From: Inquilinus limosus DSM 16000
Lineage (GTDB): Bacteria; Pseudomonadota; Alphaproteobacteria; DSM-16000; Inquilinaceae
Reading direction: 5' to 3'
NCBI RefSeq assembly: GCF_000423185.1
Contig: NZ_AUHM01000039.1
Location: 1-64,000 of the forward strand
Length of the DNA stretch: 64,000 nt
The notes beneath the pieces are model-generated. The model searched no databases. It saw only the letters and a program-made list of their open reading frames with translations, and was not told the DNA's origin. This document shows positions 52,996 to 63,500 of this stretch, piece after piece. The number at the start of each line of letters is the position of its first letter. Positions within the stretch are counted from its first letter, which is position 1. The position numbers and the translations under genes are program-made.

Positions 52996-54027
52996 TGTGG
53001 CGACGCGGGACCTCGCGCCACCTCGTCGCCGGCCATCCGTCGATGACGTCTCCGGGCGTTTGCCCGTTGCTGCCGCCTTGCTGCGCCCGGACCGTGGCGG
53101 CCGGCCGAAATGCTTCTTGTACAGCCGGTAGAAGGTCGACGCGTTGCCGAAGCCGTAGTCGAGCAGGATGGTGGCCACCTTCTTCGCGCCCAGCTCGAGA
53201 TCGCGATGCGCGGCTTCCAGCCGCATGGCGATGATGGTCTCGCGCAAGGATGCGCCCATCCGCTCGAACAGGCCGTAGAGCTTTCGCGGCGAGATCTCGA
53301 AATGCCGGGCGATGGACTCGGGCGAGAGGTCCCGGCTGCTCAGGTTCTCGGTGATGTGCAGCTTGATCTGCTCGTACAGCAGCCGGTCCTTGTCGTGCGG
53401 CCTCGACGGAGCCATCCCGAGCAGATAGGCGCGGATGATCTCGACCAAGTGGCTGAAGGATGGAACCTCCGGGATCGAGGTCAGCTCCGCGCCCTGGTCG
53501 CTGGTCATCAGCTCGTTGTGGAAACGGATATAGGTCGTGATCGCCTCGCTGTTGATCACCGCGAGAGCCTCCAGGCCGGGAAACAGGGCGGCGCCGCCCT
53601 GGGTGATATGGAGCCAGTCCAGAAGACAGGAACGTCCGGCCTCCTTCTCCAGGACCAGATCGAAATCGCAGCTGCCCTCGAGGACCACGGCCGCGCCCGG
53701 CTTCAGCCGGACGGTCTGATCCTTGATCAGGAGCGCGCAGCTGTTCTCGGTGGCGATGATCAGGGAGTGGGGGGCGGCGGGAGCGCCCAGTCCGCTGCGG
53801 CGGCGGAGGATGCCGGGCGTGCAGGTGAGGCGCAGGGATCGATGATCTTCGACGATGCCGAGCTTGGCCGTGACCCGGAACGGCACATCGGTGGTCGGCA
53901 CGAAGTCCGCATGCAGCAGCGGCTGGCAGAACTGCGATCGGAAGTAGTCGACGCCCCCTTCATACAGCATCGAGCCGGAGGTCGTGACGCGTTGCCCGGC
54001 CGAGACAGTGTGGTGGGGGATGGCCAT
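52993..54027 (-). CDS. AraC-family transcriptional regulator (paralogue 1)
   Basis: This 344-residue regulator has a C-terminal AraC/XylS double helix-turn-helix (IARHFEISPRKLYGLFERMG, KVATILLDYGFGNASTFYRL, KKHFGRPPRS) and an N-terminal sensing half of the AraC-binding-like type (MLYEGGVDYFRSQFCQPLLH, TVRLKPGAAVVLEGSCDFDL). It is related throughout to the regulators at 54941 and 57130. The C-terminal tail after the DNA-binding domain is basic and ends in the palindromic element. The divergent gap upstream holds no enzyme gene, so its targets are not visible here. Confidence 0.88.
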   Translation of the reverse strand: MAIPHHTVSAGQRVTTSGSMLYEGGVDYFRSQFCQPLLHADFVPTTDVPFRVTAKLGIVEDHRSLRLTCTPGILRRRSGLGAPAAPHSLIIATENSCALLIKDQTVRLKPGAAVVLEGSCDFDLVLEKEAGRSCLLDWLHITQGGAALFPGLEALAVINSEAITTYIRFHNELMTSDQGAELTSIPEVPSFSHLVEIIRAYLLGMAPSRPHDKDRLLYEQIKLHITENLSSRDLSPESIARHFEISPRKLYGLFERMGASLRETIIAMRLEAAHRDLELGAKKVATILLDYGFGNASTFYRLYKKHFGRPPRSGRSKAAATGKRPETSSTDGRRRGGARSRVAT

Positions 54028-54940
54028 CGTCCTGCGTCACCGGAACGGCTGGAAAGTCGAAGGAAATCGGTGCGGCATCGATCATCTCCGCCTCGTCTGC
54101 GGCCGTTCGGAGGACAACGCGCCGGGCCAGCAGACCTTTGTCGATATAGCCAGGTTGCCCAGCCGGTTGGCGTGGCTTGGGATGTCGTCCCGCGCAGATC
54201 TGATATCAATTTATGCAGGACATTATCGTCTGGTGCGGCCGCAGGACGTCGGAGCCCGATGAACCGGACCGGCCTTGCCGGAGAGCGCGATCACGCCCAT
54301 GCCTGAACGACACCACGTCCCCGGGGCGCGTTCCGATCCTGCCGCAACCATGTCCCCGAATGCGGTCTCCCATGCTTTGGGCGAAGATTCGCCTGAGATC
54401 GGGCAACGTGATCGACTTTCGTGTTCATGAAAAACGTTTTCAGGCTCGACGGGTGCCAAGGCAATATGCGGGAACCGCTGCTGCCGGGAACGTTCCCTAT
54501 GATACGGTAGCCCAATGAGGCGGCACCGGGCAGGGACCAAGGAAAGCACCCTGCGGCTCTTCCACTTTCCGGAACTCAGTGTCTTTCTGCAATTCAAAAT
54601 GAAATAATATTCCGATATTGGGCCGAGGCAGAAATATATTGTGATTTAAATTCATCATGATTAGTTATCCGCGCTTCTGGAAGGCGCAACATCTAGGGGG
54701 TGTTCTGATGTATTGCGTGCACCTGTCTTGCGCCTCGGCCGGGCATCGGACATTTGGACGGGCAGAGGCCGCTCCTTCGCCGGAGGCGCCCGATGGTCGC
54801 ATTCATGCCCAGGGAAATCGCTCTTGGCCCCGGTGCCGCGATGCGCCGGCGGAGAGTGATCAAATGCTCTTCGCGAGACCAAAATCCTATCAAAGGTCTG
54901 AAAGACCGCATTGCGTGAACAACGCTGCAGATATTGGGAT
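54028..54940. other. Long intergenic region between divergent AraC-type genes
   Basis: These 913 bases carry no gene I can support. Several ORFs of 60-130 codons exist on both strands, but none looks like a known protein or has a good ribosome-binding site. An AT-rich stretch at about 54590-54665 (ATAATATTCCGATATTGGG, AAATATATTGTGATTTAAA) probably holds a promoter. The length is unusual for this compact genome and may reflect decayed genes or large regulatory sequences. Confidence 0.4.
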
Positions 54941-55846
54941 ATGCAAGAGAGCTCTGCCTGTGGATCCATCCTGTGCGCCGGCCCGGACGAGCACTGCCGC
55001 CGGTTGTGTCAGCCGCTTCTCGATTCCTCGCTGGAGCCGCTAGGGCATCGATCCGGGCCCGCCACTGTGCTGTTCGGCTTCGTCGGCCGGCACAGGGCCA
55101 TCCAGATCCGCTCGGGCCCCGGCGCCATCCGTCGGCCGCCTGGGGGCACTGCCCGGCTCGGCGACCATTATCTCGTCCTGGTGCCCTGGAGCGCGTGCCT
55201 GCTGATCGTCGGGCAGCAGAGCTGGGCCCTCGCGCCCGGCATGGTCGCCGCCATCGACGGCGATCGGGGCTTCGAGCTGCAGCTGGGCGACATCGGCGGC
55301 GAAAGCCATATGGTCGACTGGCTGCACATCGCGGCGCCCAGCCTGCCCGAGTTGCGCCGGGTGACCGGCTGCATCGCCCTGGCCAGCGGCATGCTGGCGC
55401 GCTACGTCTCCGATCACGCGGGGCTGATCGTCAAAGGGGTCGGGACGGACGAGCCGCTGGCGGCGCGGATGCCGGTCTTCGACTACATCCGCCGGGCGAT
55501 CAGGGACTACGTGCATCAGGCGGATCTGGCGGAGCCCGAGGCGCTGCGGCTGCTGCAGCGGATCCAGCGCTTCATCCAGGCCCATGTGAAGCATCCGCTT
55601 CTGGGGGCCGATCTGATCGCCCGGGAATTCGGCATCTCGAAGCGGAAGCTCTACGCCGCCGCCAGCGAGAACGGCGCCTCGCTGCACGATATGATCATGG
55701 AAGCGCGCCTGGACGCGGCGCATCGGGTCATCGAGGCCGGCGGACAGAAGATGGCGAGCGTGATCCGGGACCACGGCTTCACCAACGCGTCGACCTTCTA
55801 TCGGAACTACAAGCGCCGTTTCGGCCGGACGCCACGGGCCGGATAG
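54941..55846 (+). CDS. AraC-family transcriptional regulator (paralogue 2)
   Basis: This regulator of about 301 residues has the same layout as its neighbours: a sensing half (GPATVLFGFVGRHRAIQIRS, ALAPGMVAAIDGDRGFELQL) and a C-terminal AraC domain (IAREFGISKRKLYAAASENG, MASVIRDHGFTNASTFYRNY, KRRFGRTPRAG). The start is uncertain: ATG at 54941 or a TTG at 54911, neither with a strong ribosome-binding site. Its end overlaps the convergent LacI-type gene by 40 bases. The N terminus, aligned with paralogues (GSILCAGPDEHCRRLCQPLL), favours 54941. Confidence 0.83.
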   Translation: MQESSACGSILCAGPDEHCRRLCQPLLDSSLEPLGHRSGPATVLFGFVGRHRAIQIRSGPGAIRRPPGGTARLGDHYLVLVPWSACLLIVGQQSWALAPGMVAAIDGDRGFELQLGDIGGESHMVDWLHIAAPSLPELRRVTGCIALASGMLARYVSDHAGLIVKGVGTDEPLAARMPVFDYIRRAIRDYVHQADLAEPEALRLLQRIQRFIQAHVKHPLLGADLIAREFGISKRKLYAAASENGASLHDMIMEARLDAAHRVIEAGGQKMASVIRDHGFTNASTFYRNYKRRFGRTPRAG

Positions 55847-56946
55847 GCCGGTGCGGCCCGGGCCAGGCGCGCTCCCGGCGTCCTCTTCGCGGCGCCCGTG
55901 CTGGCCCGCAGGAGAAGCGGGCTCGGCAGCGCGGTCTGCAGCGGCGGCGCGGCGGGGCCGTCCTTCAAAAGCTGCAGCATGATTTCCGCGGCCCTGACGC
56001 CGAGATCCCGGGTCGGCTGCGCCAGCGAGGTCAGGGGCGGATCGCAGAACGCGCCCACCGCCGCCCCATCGAAGCCGAGGACCGAGACGTCACCGGGCAC
56101 CGCGACGCCATGCGGTCGGACGGTGCCGATGAACGAGATCGCGGCGTCGTCGGCGCAGCAGACAATGGCGGTGGGGCGTCGCTTCATCGTCAGATACGTC
56201 CGCGCCGCCTCGACGCCGGCCTCGAAGCCGGCGTTGAACCCAAGATGCCCCCCATGGCGGACGACGGCGCGCTCGGAGAGGCCTGCCGTCGCCAGGGCGT
56301 CGAGCAGCCCTGAAAATCGCTCGGCCTCGTGATAGCTGCCTGGCGGGCCGGCGACATAGAGGAATGACCGATGGCCAAGGGCGATCAGGTGGAGCACGCC
56401 GTCGCGCATTGCGTCGCGATCGTTGGTGATGACGCTCGGAATGCCGGCCGCGCTGCGGTCGATCAGCAGCGACACGATCGGGACGTCGGCATCGGTGAGC
56501 GACCGACACCCATAGGACGGCAGGGCCGCAGCTCCGAACACGACCACGCCGCGGACGGAGCCGTCGAAGGCCTGGCCGAGGATGTGCCTCTCGGCGGCCG
56601 GGGAGTTGCGATTGCAGAAGAGGAGATCGAAGCCGTTTTCCGAGAGCGTGGCGGAGAGGCTCTGCACCACCGCAGGAATGATCTGGGCGACTCCGAAGAT
56701 GGTGCTCGGGCCCGGCAGGGTGGCCATGATGTTCGTGGATTTGCCGGCCCGCAGGCTCTGTGCCGCCGCGTTCGGGATATAGCCGAGCTGCTCGGCCGCG
56801 GCAGCGACGCGCCGCCGGGTCGCCTCGCTGACGCGGCCGGGAACGGCGAGAGCCCGGCTGACCGTCGAGGTGGCGACGCCCGCCAGCCGCGCGACATCGC
56901 TCATCAGCGGCCCGGAACTCCGGCCTTCCTTGCGTCGCCCTGGCAT
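55807..56946 (-). CDS. LacI-family transcriptional regulator
   Basis: This 379-residue regulator has an N-terminal LacI helix-turn-helix (SDVARLAGVATSTVSRALAV, PGRVSEATRRRVAAAAEQLG, YIPNAAAQSLR) and a periplasmic-binding-like sugar-sensing domain (DVPIVSLLIDRSAAGIPSVI, RPTAIVCCADDAAISFIGTV, PGDVSVLGFDGAAVGAF). The ATG at 56946 (MPGRRKEGRSSG) with GGGAGA upstream is preferred over 57096, since the latter would place a Cys-rich tail before the HTH. A strong LacI-type operator lies at 57081-57094 in front of it. It sits among AraC regulators with no metabolic gene beside it. Confidence 0.88.
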   Translation of the reverse strand: MPGRRKEGRSSGPLMSDVARLAGVATSTVSRALAVPGRVSEATRRRVAAAAEQLGYIPNAAAQSLRAGKSTNIMATLPGPSTIFGVAQIIPAVVQSLSATLSENGFDLLFCNRNSPAAERHILGQAFDGSVRGVVVFGAAALPSYGCRSLTDADVPIVSLLIDRSAAGIPSVITNDRDAMRDGVLHLIALGHRSFLYVAGPPGSYHEAERFSGLLDALATAGLSERAVVRHGGHLGFNAGFEAGVEAARTYLTMKRRPTAIVCCADDAAISFIGTVRPHGVAVPGDVSVLGFDGAAVGAFCDPPLTSLAQPTRDLGVRAAEIMLQLLKDGPAAPPLQTALPSPLLLRASTGAAKRTPGARLARAAPAYPARGVRPKRRL

Positions 56947-57080
56947 CGCCCGTCCGTTCTCCCTTCCGCCCGCCTCTTCCACGAACAGAGTGTTGCAAAT
57001 GTGGCGGCTGGCCGGGGGCGTTCCAGGGCAGCGGGCCGGAAGAAAAATCTTGCAAACAATCCGACAACCACTATCGTTTC

Positions 57081-57094
57081 GGCAAACGATTGCC
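57081..57094. promoter_or_regulatory. LacI-type operator GGCAA-ACGA-TTGCC
   Basis: The sequence GGCAAACGATTGCC is an inverted repeat of the form GCAA-N4-TTGC with a central CG, the classical half-site pattern of LacI-family operators. It lies between the divergent LacI gene (start 56946) and the AraC-type gene (start 57130). An overlapping palindrome ATCGTTT-CGGC-AAACGAT covers 57073-57090. Autoregulation of the LacI gene and control of the AraC gene are likely. Confidence 0.6.
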
Positions 57095-57129
57095 ATGCAT
57101 CGGGAACGGATGGAAGGGCTCGTTCCGTG

Positions 57130-58143
57130 ATGCCGGCCAACCAGACCCCGGATGTGCAGATGACGCCTGCCTGGGGCAAGTCCTCACCCACGTCCAGCGA
57201 CCGACCGATGCGCCGGCAAGCGTCCCACGTCACCTCCAGGCAAGCCGATTCCATCTCCGGATCGATCCTCTATGCGGATGCGGGGGCCTTTGGCCGGCAG
57301 ATCTGCGAGCCCGTGCTCGGCGCCACCTTCGCGCCGGATGGCGAGGATTTCCGCGCCGCGATCCGGTTCAACATCGTCGGCAGCAGCGGGGCGGCCCATC
57401 TGCGAATCACCCCGGGGGTGCTGACACGCCGCGGCGGCCGGTCCGGCGTCGCAGGGGGGCACTTCCTCGTCCTGGTCCTGCGCGGAAACGGCCTGCTGAC
57501 GGCCGGAGAGATCGGGCACGCGCTGTCGCCGAACGCGGTGGCCGTGATCAGCGGCGCCGTGGGCTTCAGCCTGGCGCTGTCGGCCGGCGAATCCGGCAGC
57601 TGCGAGCTGGATCTGCTCCAGGTGGCAGGGGCCGAGCCGCCCGCCCTGGCCAGGGCATCCGGCGCCGTGGTGACGACCAGCGCCGCGCTGGCGGACTACA
57701 TCGTCGGCATGGCCGCGCTGGTTCAGCCCGAGGACGGCGAGATCGGGCCATGCCGGCGCGACATCCCGATCTTCGACTATATCGGGGCCGCGATCCGGGA
57801 CTATCTGGCGAAGGCCGCGGAGGAAAAGGGCCAGAGCCGCGACCACGGCCTGTATCAGAGGATCAGGGCCTTCATCGCCCGGAACGTGAAGAACCCGGCC
57901 CTCGGCGCCGACCTGCTGGCCCGCGAGTTCGCGATATCCAAGCGCAAGCTCTACAGCGTCTTCTACGACAGCCGCGCCTCGCTGCACGAGACGATCATGA
58001 TCGCCCGACTCGAGGCCGCGCGGCGGGAGATCGAGGCGGGCGGGCAGAAGGTGGCCAGCGTGATCCTGGACCACGGCTTCTCCAACCCGTCGACTTTCTA
58101 CCGCAACTACAAGCGCCATTTCGGCCGCGTGCCGCGCTCGTAG
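57130..58143 (+). CDS. AraC-family transcriptional regulator (paralogue 3)
   Basis: This regulator of about 337 residues has a C-terminal AraC domain (LAREFAISKRKLYSVFYDSR, KVASVILDHGFSNPSTFYRN, YKRHFGRVPRS) and an N-terminal sensing half starting SISGSILYADAGAFGRQICE, related to the other two. The ATG at 57130 (or the GTG at 57127) follows GGAAGGG by about 12 bases; an internal ATG at 57208 is also possible. The LacI-type operator lies just upstream. No operon partner follows. Confidence 0.83.
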   Translation: MPANQTPDVQMTPAWGKSSPTSSDRPMRRQASHVTSRQADSISGSILYADAGAFGRQICEPVLGATFAPDGEDFRAAIRFNIVGSSGAAHLRITPGVLTRRGGRSGVAGGHFLVLVLRGNGLLTAGEIGHALSPNAVAVISGAVGFSLALSAGESGSCELDLLQVAGAEPPALARASGAVVTTSAALADYIVGMAALVQPEDGEIGPCRRDIPIFDYIGAAIRDYLAKAAEEKGQSRDHGLYQRIRAFIARNVKNPALGADLLAREFAISKRKLYSVFYDSRASLHETIMIARLEAARREIEAGGQKVASVILDHGFSNPSTFYRNYKRHFGRVPRS

Positions 58144-58571
58144 CCGCCCGTCCTGCTCCTCCAGCCGGCGCAGCTCCAGGATCGAGAGAGCACTGCGCAA
58201 CAATTCTTCGGCAGCGTGAATTTTGCTTGCTGCGTAAGATAAGGTCTAAATTTTAGCAATATTAGCGAATTTGGAAGGCGCTGATTGCCGTGTCGGATGC
58301 GTTGTCTGCGAAATCAATTGCTCAGTTTAGGAGATAAGTTTGCACCAAATGCCATGGCGAGTGATGCAGCATCCAGGAATATGCAGATTAATTTCGCCGA
58401 TATGCAGATGGTCTGGGGACGATCCAACGTCGAGCGGCAATCATTTCGGCATTCCGAGAATCTGGCGCCGTTGGCGATTGCTGCGCGGGAACGTTCCCCT
58501 CGCGGATCCGGCCATGTGGATCGACGCCAGGCCCCGGGCATTTCGGCGCGTCATGACGGGGGAGAGGCGGA
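58144..58571. other. Intergenic region upstream of fourth AraC-type gene
   Basis: This 428-base gap is AT-rich from 58200 to 58480 (for example TAAATTTTAGCAATATTAGC at about 58249-58268). It probably holds the promoter of the following AraC-type gene. No gene, operator-like palindrome or repeat was recognised with confidence. Confidence 0.35.
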
Positions 58572-59822
58572 ATGAACCGATCCAACGGTCGGTCCTTCGG
58601 GGACGATGCGGCGTTCGGCGCCCCGATCGGGCTCGCCCCGGTGATCCCGGACAGGCCCGCTCTGGGACGTTCGCTCCCGCGGCCGACCCGGCTGGTTGGA
58701 ACCCCCCGGTTCCACCCGCCCGTGTGCGCAGGGTGGGAAGATCGCGTTCAGCTCGACCACTATCGCAACGTGCTGGAGTGGGAGCCGTTCCCGCCGCTGC
58801 CGGGCGATTTCGGCGACAGGCGGCCGTCGGTCCCGCGCGGCATCTCCACCCTGGCCTATGCGCCGGAAGACCAGTTCGAGGTCTGGCGCGCGCATCACGG
58901 TCCGCTGATGGATATCGGCCTGCCGCCCGGGGTGACGCCCGCGGACGGCTTCGTCGCCGAGTTCATGACCTGCGGCCTGGGCGGCCTGTCCGCGGCCTTC
59001 GGCCATGCCGACGCCCATTCCTTCAGCCACGCCCTGGTCCAGCCGGGGCCAGGGGGCCGCCGCACCCCGGTCGGCTGCTGGCGCCTGATTCTGCTGACGG
59101 TCGGGGAGATCTGGATCGACAGCCCCGACGGTCAGGCCCATATCCGGCCGGGTGACCTGTTCCTCCTGTCGCTGGACGAGCCGTTCCGGGGCCGCGCCAC
59201 CCACTACGGCGGGCTGTCCCTGACGCTGCCGCGGGACCTGTTCGTTGTCGCCGCCTCGAATTTCGACAGCGCCTCGGGCTCCATCCTGACCGGCCCGCTC
59301 TCGGCGCTCCTGGTCGATTACCTGCGCAGCCTCGAGGCGCGTCTGATCGGCATGTCGCTGGACGACGTGGCGACGGCGGGGCGGGCCACGGCCGAGATGC
59401 TGGCCGCCTGCGTCGGGCCGTCCCGCGACCGGCAGGAGCAGGCGCGCAACGCCATCGCGTCGATCCTGTTCGACCGCGCCCGCTCCCACATCCAGGCCCA
59501 TTTCGGCGACCCTGACCTGACGCCGGAGCGGGTGGCCCAGGACCTGCGCGTCTCGCGCTCGAATCTCTACCGGGTGTTCGAGCAGGCCGGCGGGGTGTCG
59601 CGCTATATCCAGCAATGCCGCCTGTTCGCCGCCCATGCCGCTTTGACCAGTGAGAGCGGGCGGCGGATCCAGGACATCGCCTACAGCTGCGGCTTCAAGC
59701 TGGCCTCGGACTTCACCCGGGCGTTCCGGCGCGAATTCGGCTTCAGCCCGCGCGAGGCCCGCGACGCCTGGCGCAAGGCTGCGGCGCGGGCGCCCATCGC
59801 GGCCTCCGCGATGGCGGAGTGA
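58572..59822 (+). CDS. AraC-family transcriptional regulator (AraC-binding-like, larger type)
   Basis: This 416-residue regulator is not closely related to the three AraC paralogues before it. It has an N-terminal sensing region (GFVAEFMTCGLGGLSAAFGH, HIRPGDLFLLSLDEPFRGRA) and a C-terminal AraC domain (VAQDLRVSRSNLYRVFEQAG, GRRIQDIAYSCGFKLASDFT, RAFRREFGFSPREARDAWR). The layout matches the AraC-binding-like (TetR-unrelated, FeaR/OxyR-unrelated) group used for aromatic or choline metabolism. GGGGGAGAGGCGGA immediately precedes the ATG. It may or may not regulate the adhesin gene downstream; 727 bases separate them. Confidence 0.88.
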   Translation: MNRSNGRSFGDDAAFGAPIGLAPVIPDRPALGRSLPRPTRLVGTPRFHPPVCAGWEDRVQLDHYRNVLEWEPFPPLPGDFGDRRPSVPRGISTLAYAPEDQFEVWRAHHGPLMDIGLPPGVTPADGFVAEFMTCGLGGLSAAFGHADAHSFSHALVQPGPGGRRTPVGCWRLILLTVGEIWIDSPDGQAHIRPGDLFLLSLDEPFRGRATHYGGLSLTLPRDLFVVAASNFDSASGSILTGPLSALLVDYLRSLEARLIGMSLDDVATAGRATAEMLAACVGPSRDRQEQARNAIASILFDRARSHIQAHFGDPDLTPERVAQDLRVSRSNLYRVFEQAGGVSRYIQQCRLFAAHAALTSESGRRIQDIAYSCGFKLASDFTRAFRREFGFSPREARDAWRKAAARAPIAASAMAE

Positions 59823-60549
59823 GCCGGCGACTGCTGAATCCATTGTCGTCGCAGGCACGGATATGTCTCTGCGAGATCGTTTCGAAACCGCGGCCGATCC
59901 CTTTGCCGTCATTCCCGCGAAAGCGGGAATCTCTTTCCGGCCAAAGCGTTGCGAGATCCCCGCTTGCGCGGGGATGACGAGTCTGGGCATGCGCTCGGCC
60001 TTCAGGATTCGTCAGCATTTTCCGCAAATTACAGAGGCGTGTTGCCGCTGCACCACAAGGGCGACGCCGAAGCGACGAATTGGGACGCCATGCCAATTAT
60101 TGGGACGCTGGGCGGAGTGACGACGACAAAGCCCTAGGGAATTCTTAAGTCGTCCAAATGCCGGAAAAGGTCGGAGAAACAAGGTCGTCCCAGGGGACTC
60201 CAGTCGGCGAAGAGAGGGGCGGCTTTTACTTCGATTGTCTTCGGCTCGGTGACGGGGAAGGACGCTGGTCCTGGCCAATCCTGCACGATTGGCGTGGATC
60301 GGCGTCGCGGCCGGCACGCGCCGGCAGATCTTGTGGGGGAGGGGCGGGATGACTCGATCGGACGATCGGTCCCTGGATGTCGAGGCGGCGGGGCCGGGTG
60401 GGCCCGCCGCCGGCGCGTTTGCGGGCGGGCCGGGCGGCCGGCCCCCGGATCCACAGCACGGACACACGCCCGATTCCCTCATCCATCGGCTGCCGGACGC
60501 ACCGGCGGCGACATCGTTTCAGACAGGCATTTCGGCAGGGGATGACATC
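59823..60549. other. Intergenic region upstream of the adhesin gene
   Basis: This 727-base gap holds the REPIN-like element at 59907-59979. At about 60077-60112 is an imperfect direct repeat of AATTGGGACGCC and ATTATTGGGACGCTG, and GTCGTCC is repeated at 60152 and 60184. It turns AT-richer near 60130-60190, a likely promoter region. From 60349 onward an in-frame extension of the adhesin gene is possible. No other gene was recognised. Confidence 0.4.
59907..59979. repeat. REPIN-like element of two inverted palindromes
   Basis: Two hairpin units face each other: CGTCATTCCCGC-GAAA-GCGGGAATC at the left and GATCCCCGC-TTGC-GCGGGGATGACG at the right, separated by about 22 bases. The outer ends CGTCATTCCCGC and GCGGGGATGACG are themselves inverted repeats. 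This is the well-known proteobacterial GTCATTCCCGC repeat in its double (REPIN) form. It lies in the gap between the AraC-type gene and the adhesin gene. Confidence 0.85.
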
Positions 60550-63500
60550 ATGAGCGGCAATCAGTTCGAGACCCGTCAGACCGTCCGGCGTCATTCCCAT
60601 TTCGCCAGCAACTGGGTCGCCGGTGCCGACCAGCCCAGCCGGTCCCTGCGGCGGCGCCTGATGGCGGCGCTGCGCCGGGCGCATCGCGCGCTCGGGATGA
60701 AGCGGGACCGGCTCGGGCTGGGGGCCCTCGGCACCGGCGGCGCGGTCGGCGGCGCCACCCTCGCCGCCGAACCGGCCACCCTGTTCGGGGTGCTGCGCCG
60801 GGCCAGGGGACTCTACGCCGCCATTTCGCTGGCGACGCTGGTGGCGCAGCTTCCGACGCAGGCCTTCGCGCAGGCCATCTTCGGCCCCGGCAGCACCGGC
60901 AGCGGCGGCAACCCGACCGCCATCGGCAACGGCGCCACGGCGACCGGCAACAACTCCACGGCGCTGGGCACCGCCACCAGCGCGACCGGCGATGGTTCGA
61001 TCTCGATCGGCTATGCGAATGGTTCCAACGGCCTGAACGCGATCGCGATCGGCGTCTTCTCGAACGCGACCGGCGTCAACGCCCTGGCCGTGGGCGGAAA
61101 CGCCCGCGCCCTCGTGGACGGGGCATCGGCCTTCGGCGTCAACTCCACCGCCAGCGCCGGTGGTTCGCTCGCCCTCGGCAACACCTCTTCCGCCCTCGCG
61201 GGGAATGCGACGGCGATCGGCATCAGCTCGAAGGCCAGCGGCGGCAATTCGATCGCCGCGGGCGCCAGCGCCACGGCGAGCGGCGCCAGCTCGTCGGCCT
61301 TCGGCCCGGGCGCGCTCGCCAGCGCCATCCAGTCGACGGCGTTGGGGTTTGCGGCGCAATCGACCGCTGAGAATTCCGTCGCGGTCGGGTCTTCCTCCAT
61401 CGCCAGCGGCCTCGGCTCGGTGGCCATGGGCCTGTCGGCCAATTCGAGCAGCAACAGCTCGATCGCGATCGGCTGGCAGTCCATCGCCTCCAAGGTGAAC
61501 TCCGTCTATCTCGGTGCGCGAACCGTTGCTGGAACGGGCGCCACTGCGGAGAGCGCCGTCGGCATCGGCACCGATGTGACGGCCTCGGCCCAGGACTCGA
61601 TCGCCATGGGCCGCTCCTCGAAGGCGACCGCCGCGGGGGCCGTCTCCATCGGGGTGACCTCCAGCGCCGCCGGCGCGAATTCCTTGGCAGCGGGCGTCGG
61701 CTCCAACGCGGCCGGTAACTTCTCGCTGGCCACGGGTAACGCGGCCGTGGCGAGCGGAGTGGGTTCGGTGGCGTCGGGCTCGGGGGCTCAGAGTGCCGGC
61801 GATTCGGGCACGGCGGTCGGCAACAACGCCAATGCGGCCGCCAGCCGTGCGACCGCCTTGGGCGCGGGCGCGGCGGCGACGCAGGCCAACGCCACCGCCG
61901 TGGGCGCCGTCGCCAACGCCACCGGGGCGAACGCGTCGGCCTTCGGCGACCATGCCAATGCCAGCGGCACCAATGCCCTGGCGGCCGGCTACACGACCCA
62001 GGCGTCGGGCAACAACTCGGCCGCTGTCGGCGTCAGCTCCACGGCCTCGGCCGACGGCGCCATGGTGCTCGGCAACAATTCCACCGCCTCGGCCGTCAAT
62101 TCCGTCGTGGTGGGCACCAGCGGCACTGCCAGCGGCCTCAACGCCATCGCGATCGGCACCCAGGCCAATGCCTCGGCAGGCGCGGCCACCGCGATCGGTG
62201 GGCTGTCCGCGGCCTCCGGCATCGGCTCGCTGGCTGTCGGCGACGTCGCGACGGCGTCGGGTGCGCGCTCGGCGGCGCTCGGCGCGTCCTCAAAGGCCCT
62301 CGCCGCCTCGAGCGTGGCGCTGGGCGACACCAACACGGTGGCGGCGGCGGCCGGCCCCGGCTCGGTCGCGATCGGCCACAACTCGGTGGTGAACGGCGGC
62401 ACGGGCGCGGTGGCGATCGGCGAGGGCCAAGTCGTCAACGGCGACGGCGCGGTCGCCATCGGCGACCCGAACACCGTCAGCGGCACCGGCGCGGTCGGCA
62501 TGGGCGCCAACAACACGGTCAACGGCACCGGCGCGGTGGCGCTGGGCAACACCAACACGGCGACGGGCCAGGGCTCGGTCGCGCTCGGCAATGCCAGCAG
62601 TGCGGCGGGTGCGGGCTCACTCGCCTTCGGCGACGCGGCCAAGGCCACCAATGCCGGCGACGTGGCGCTGGGCTCGGGCTCGGTGACCGCGGCGGTGGTC
62701 AACACGCCCAGCACGGTGATCGGCGGCACCACCTACAATTTCGCCGGCACGGGGGCGACCAGCACGGTCAGCGTCGGCGCCGCCGGCGCCGAGCGGACGA
62801 TCACCAACGTCGCGGCCGGGCGGATCGCGCTCGACTCCACCGATGCGATCAACGGCAGCCAGCTGTTCGCCACCAACCAGGCGATCTCGGCCATCGCCGC
62901 CAGTACGCCGCTGCACTACTACAGCGTGAACGACGGCGGGGTGCAGAAGCCGAACTACACCAACAACGGCGCCACCGGGCTCGATTCCATCGCGGCCGGC
63001 CCGGGGGCTTCGGCAACCGGGGCCTATTCGACCGCGGTCGGCACGACCTCGAAGGCGACCGGCGATTGGGCGACGGCCCTCGGCCAGAACGCCAATGCGG
63101 CGGTCCAGCAGGCCACGGCCCTTGGCGCCGGCAGCCTCGCCAACGCCCAATTCGCGACCGCGACCGGCTTCCAGGCCATCGCGACGGGGGTGGCGTCCAC
63201 GGCGACCGGGCTGCACGCCAACGCCTCGGCCCAGAACGCGATCGCGATGGGCAACGCGGCCACCGCGTCGGCAGCGGACAGCATCGCCGTCGGGACCAGC
63301 GCCGTCGCCACGGGGCCGTCGGGCGGCGCGATCGCGGTCGGCCTGAACGCCAACGCGACCGGCTCCTTCACGACCGCGGTCGGCACAGGCGCGAAGGCCA
63401 ATGGCGATTGGGCGACGGCCTTCGGCCAGAATGCCAATGCAGCCGCCCAACAGGCTCAGGCCTTTGGCGCGGGGAGTGTCGCCTCGGGCCAGTTCGCACT

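Noticed and set aside
54028-54940. Small genes in the long gap between AraC-type genes
   Set aside because: Several frames of 60-130 codons exist, but none has a good start or any recognisable protein features.
59907-59979. CRISPR-like repeats
   Set aside because: There are only two facing palindromes, with no regular spacers; this fits a REPIN element. No CRISPR array or cas gene was seen anywhere in the window.
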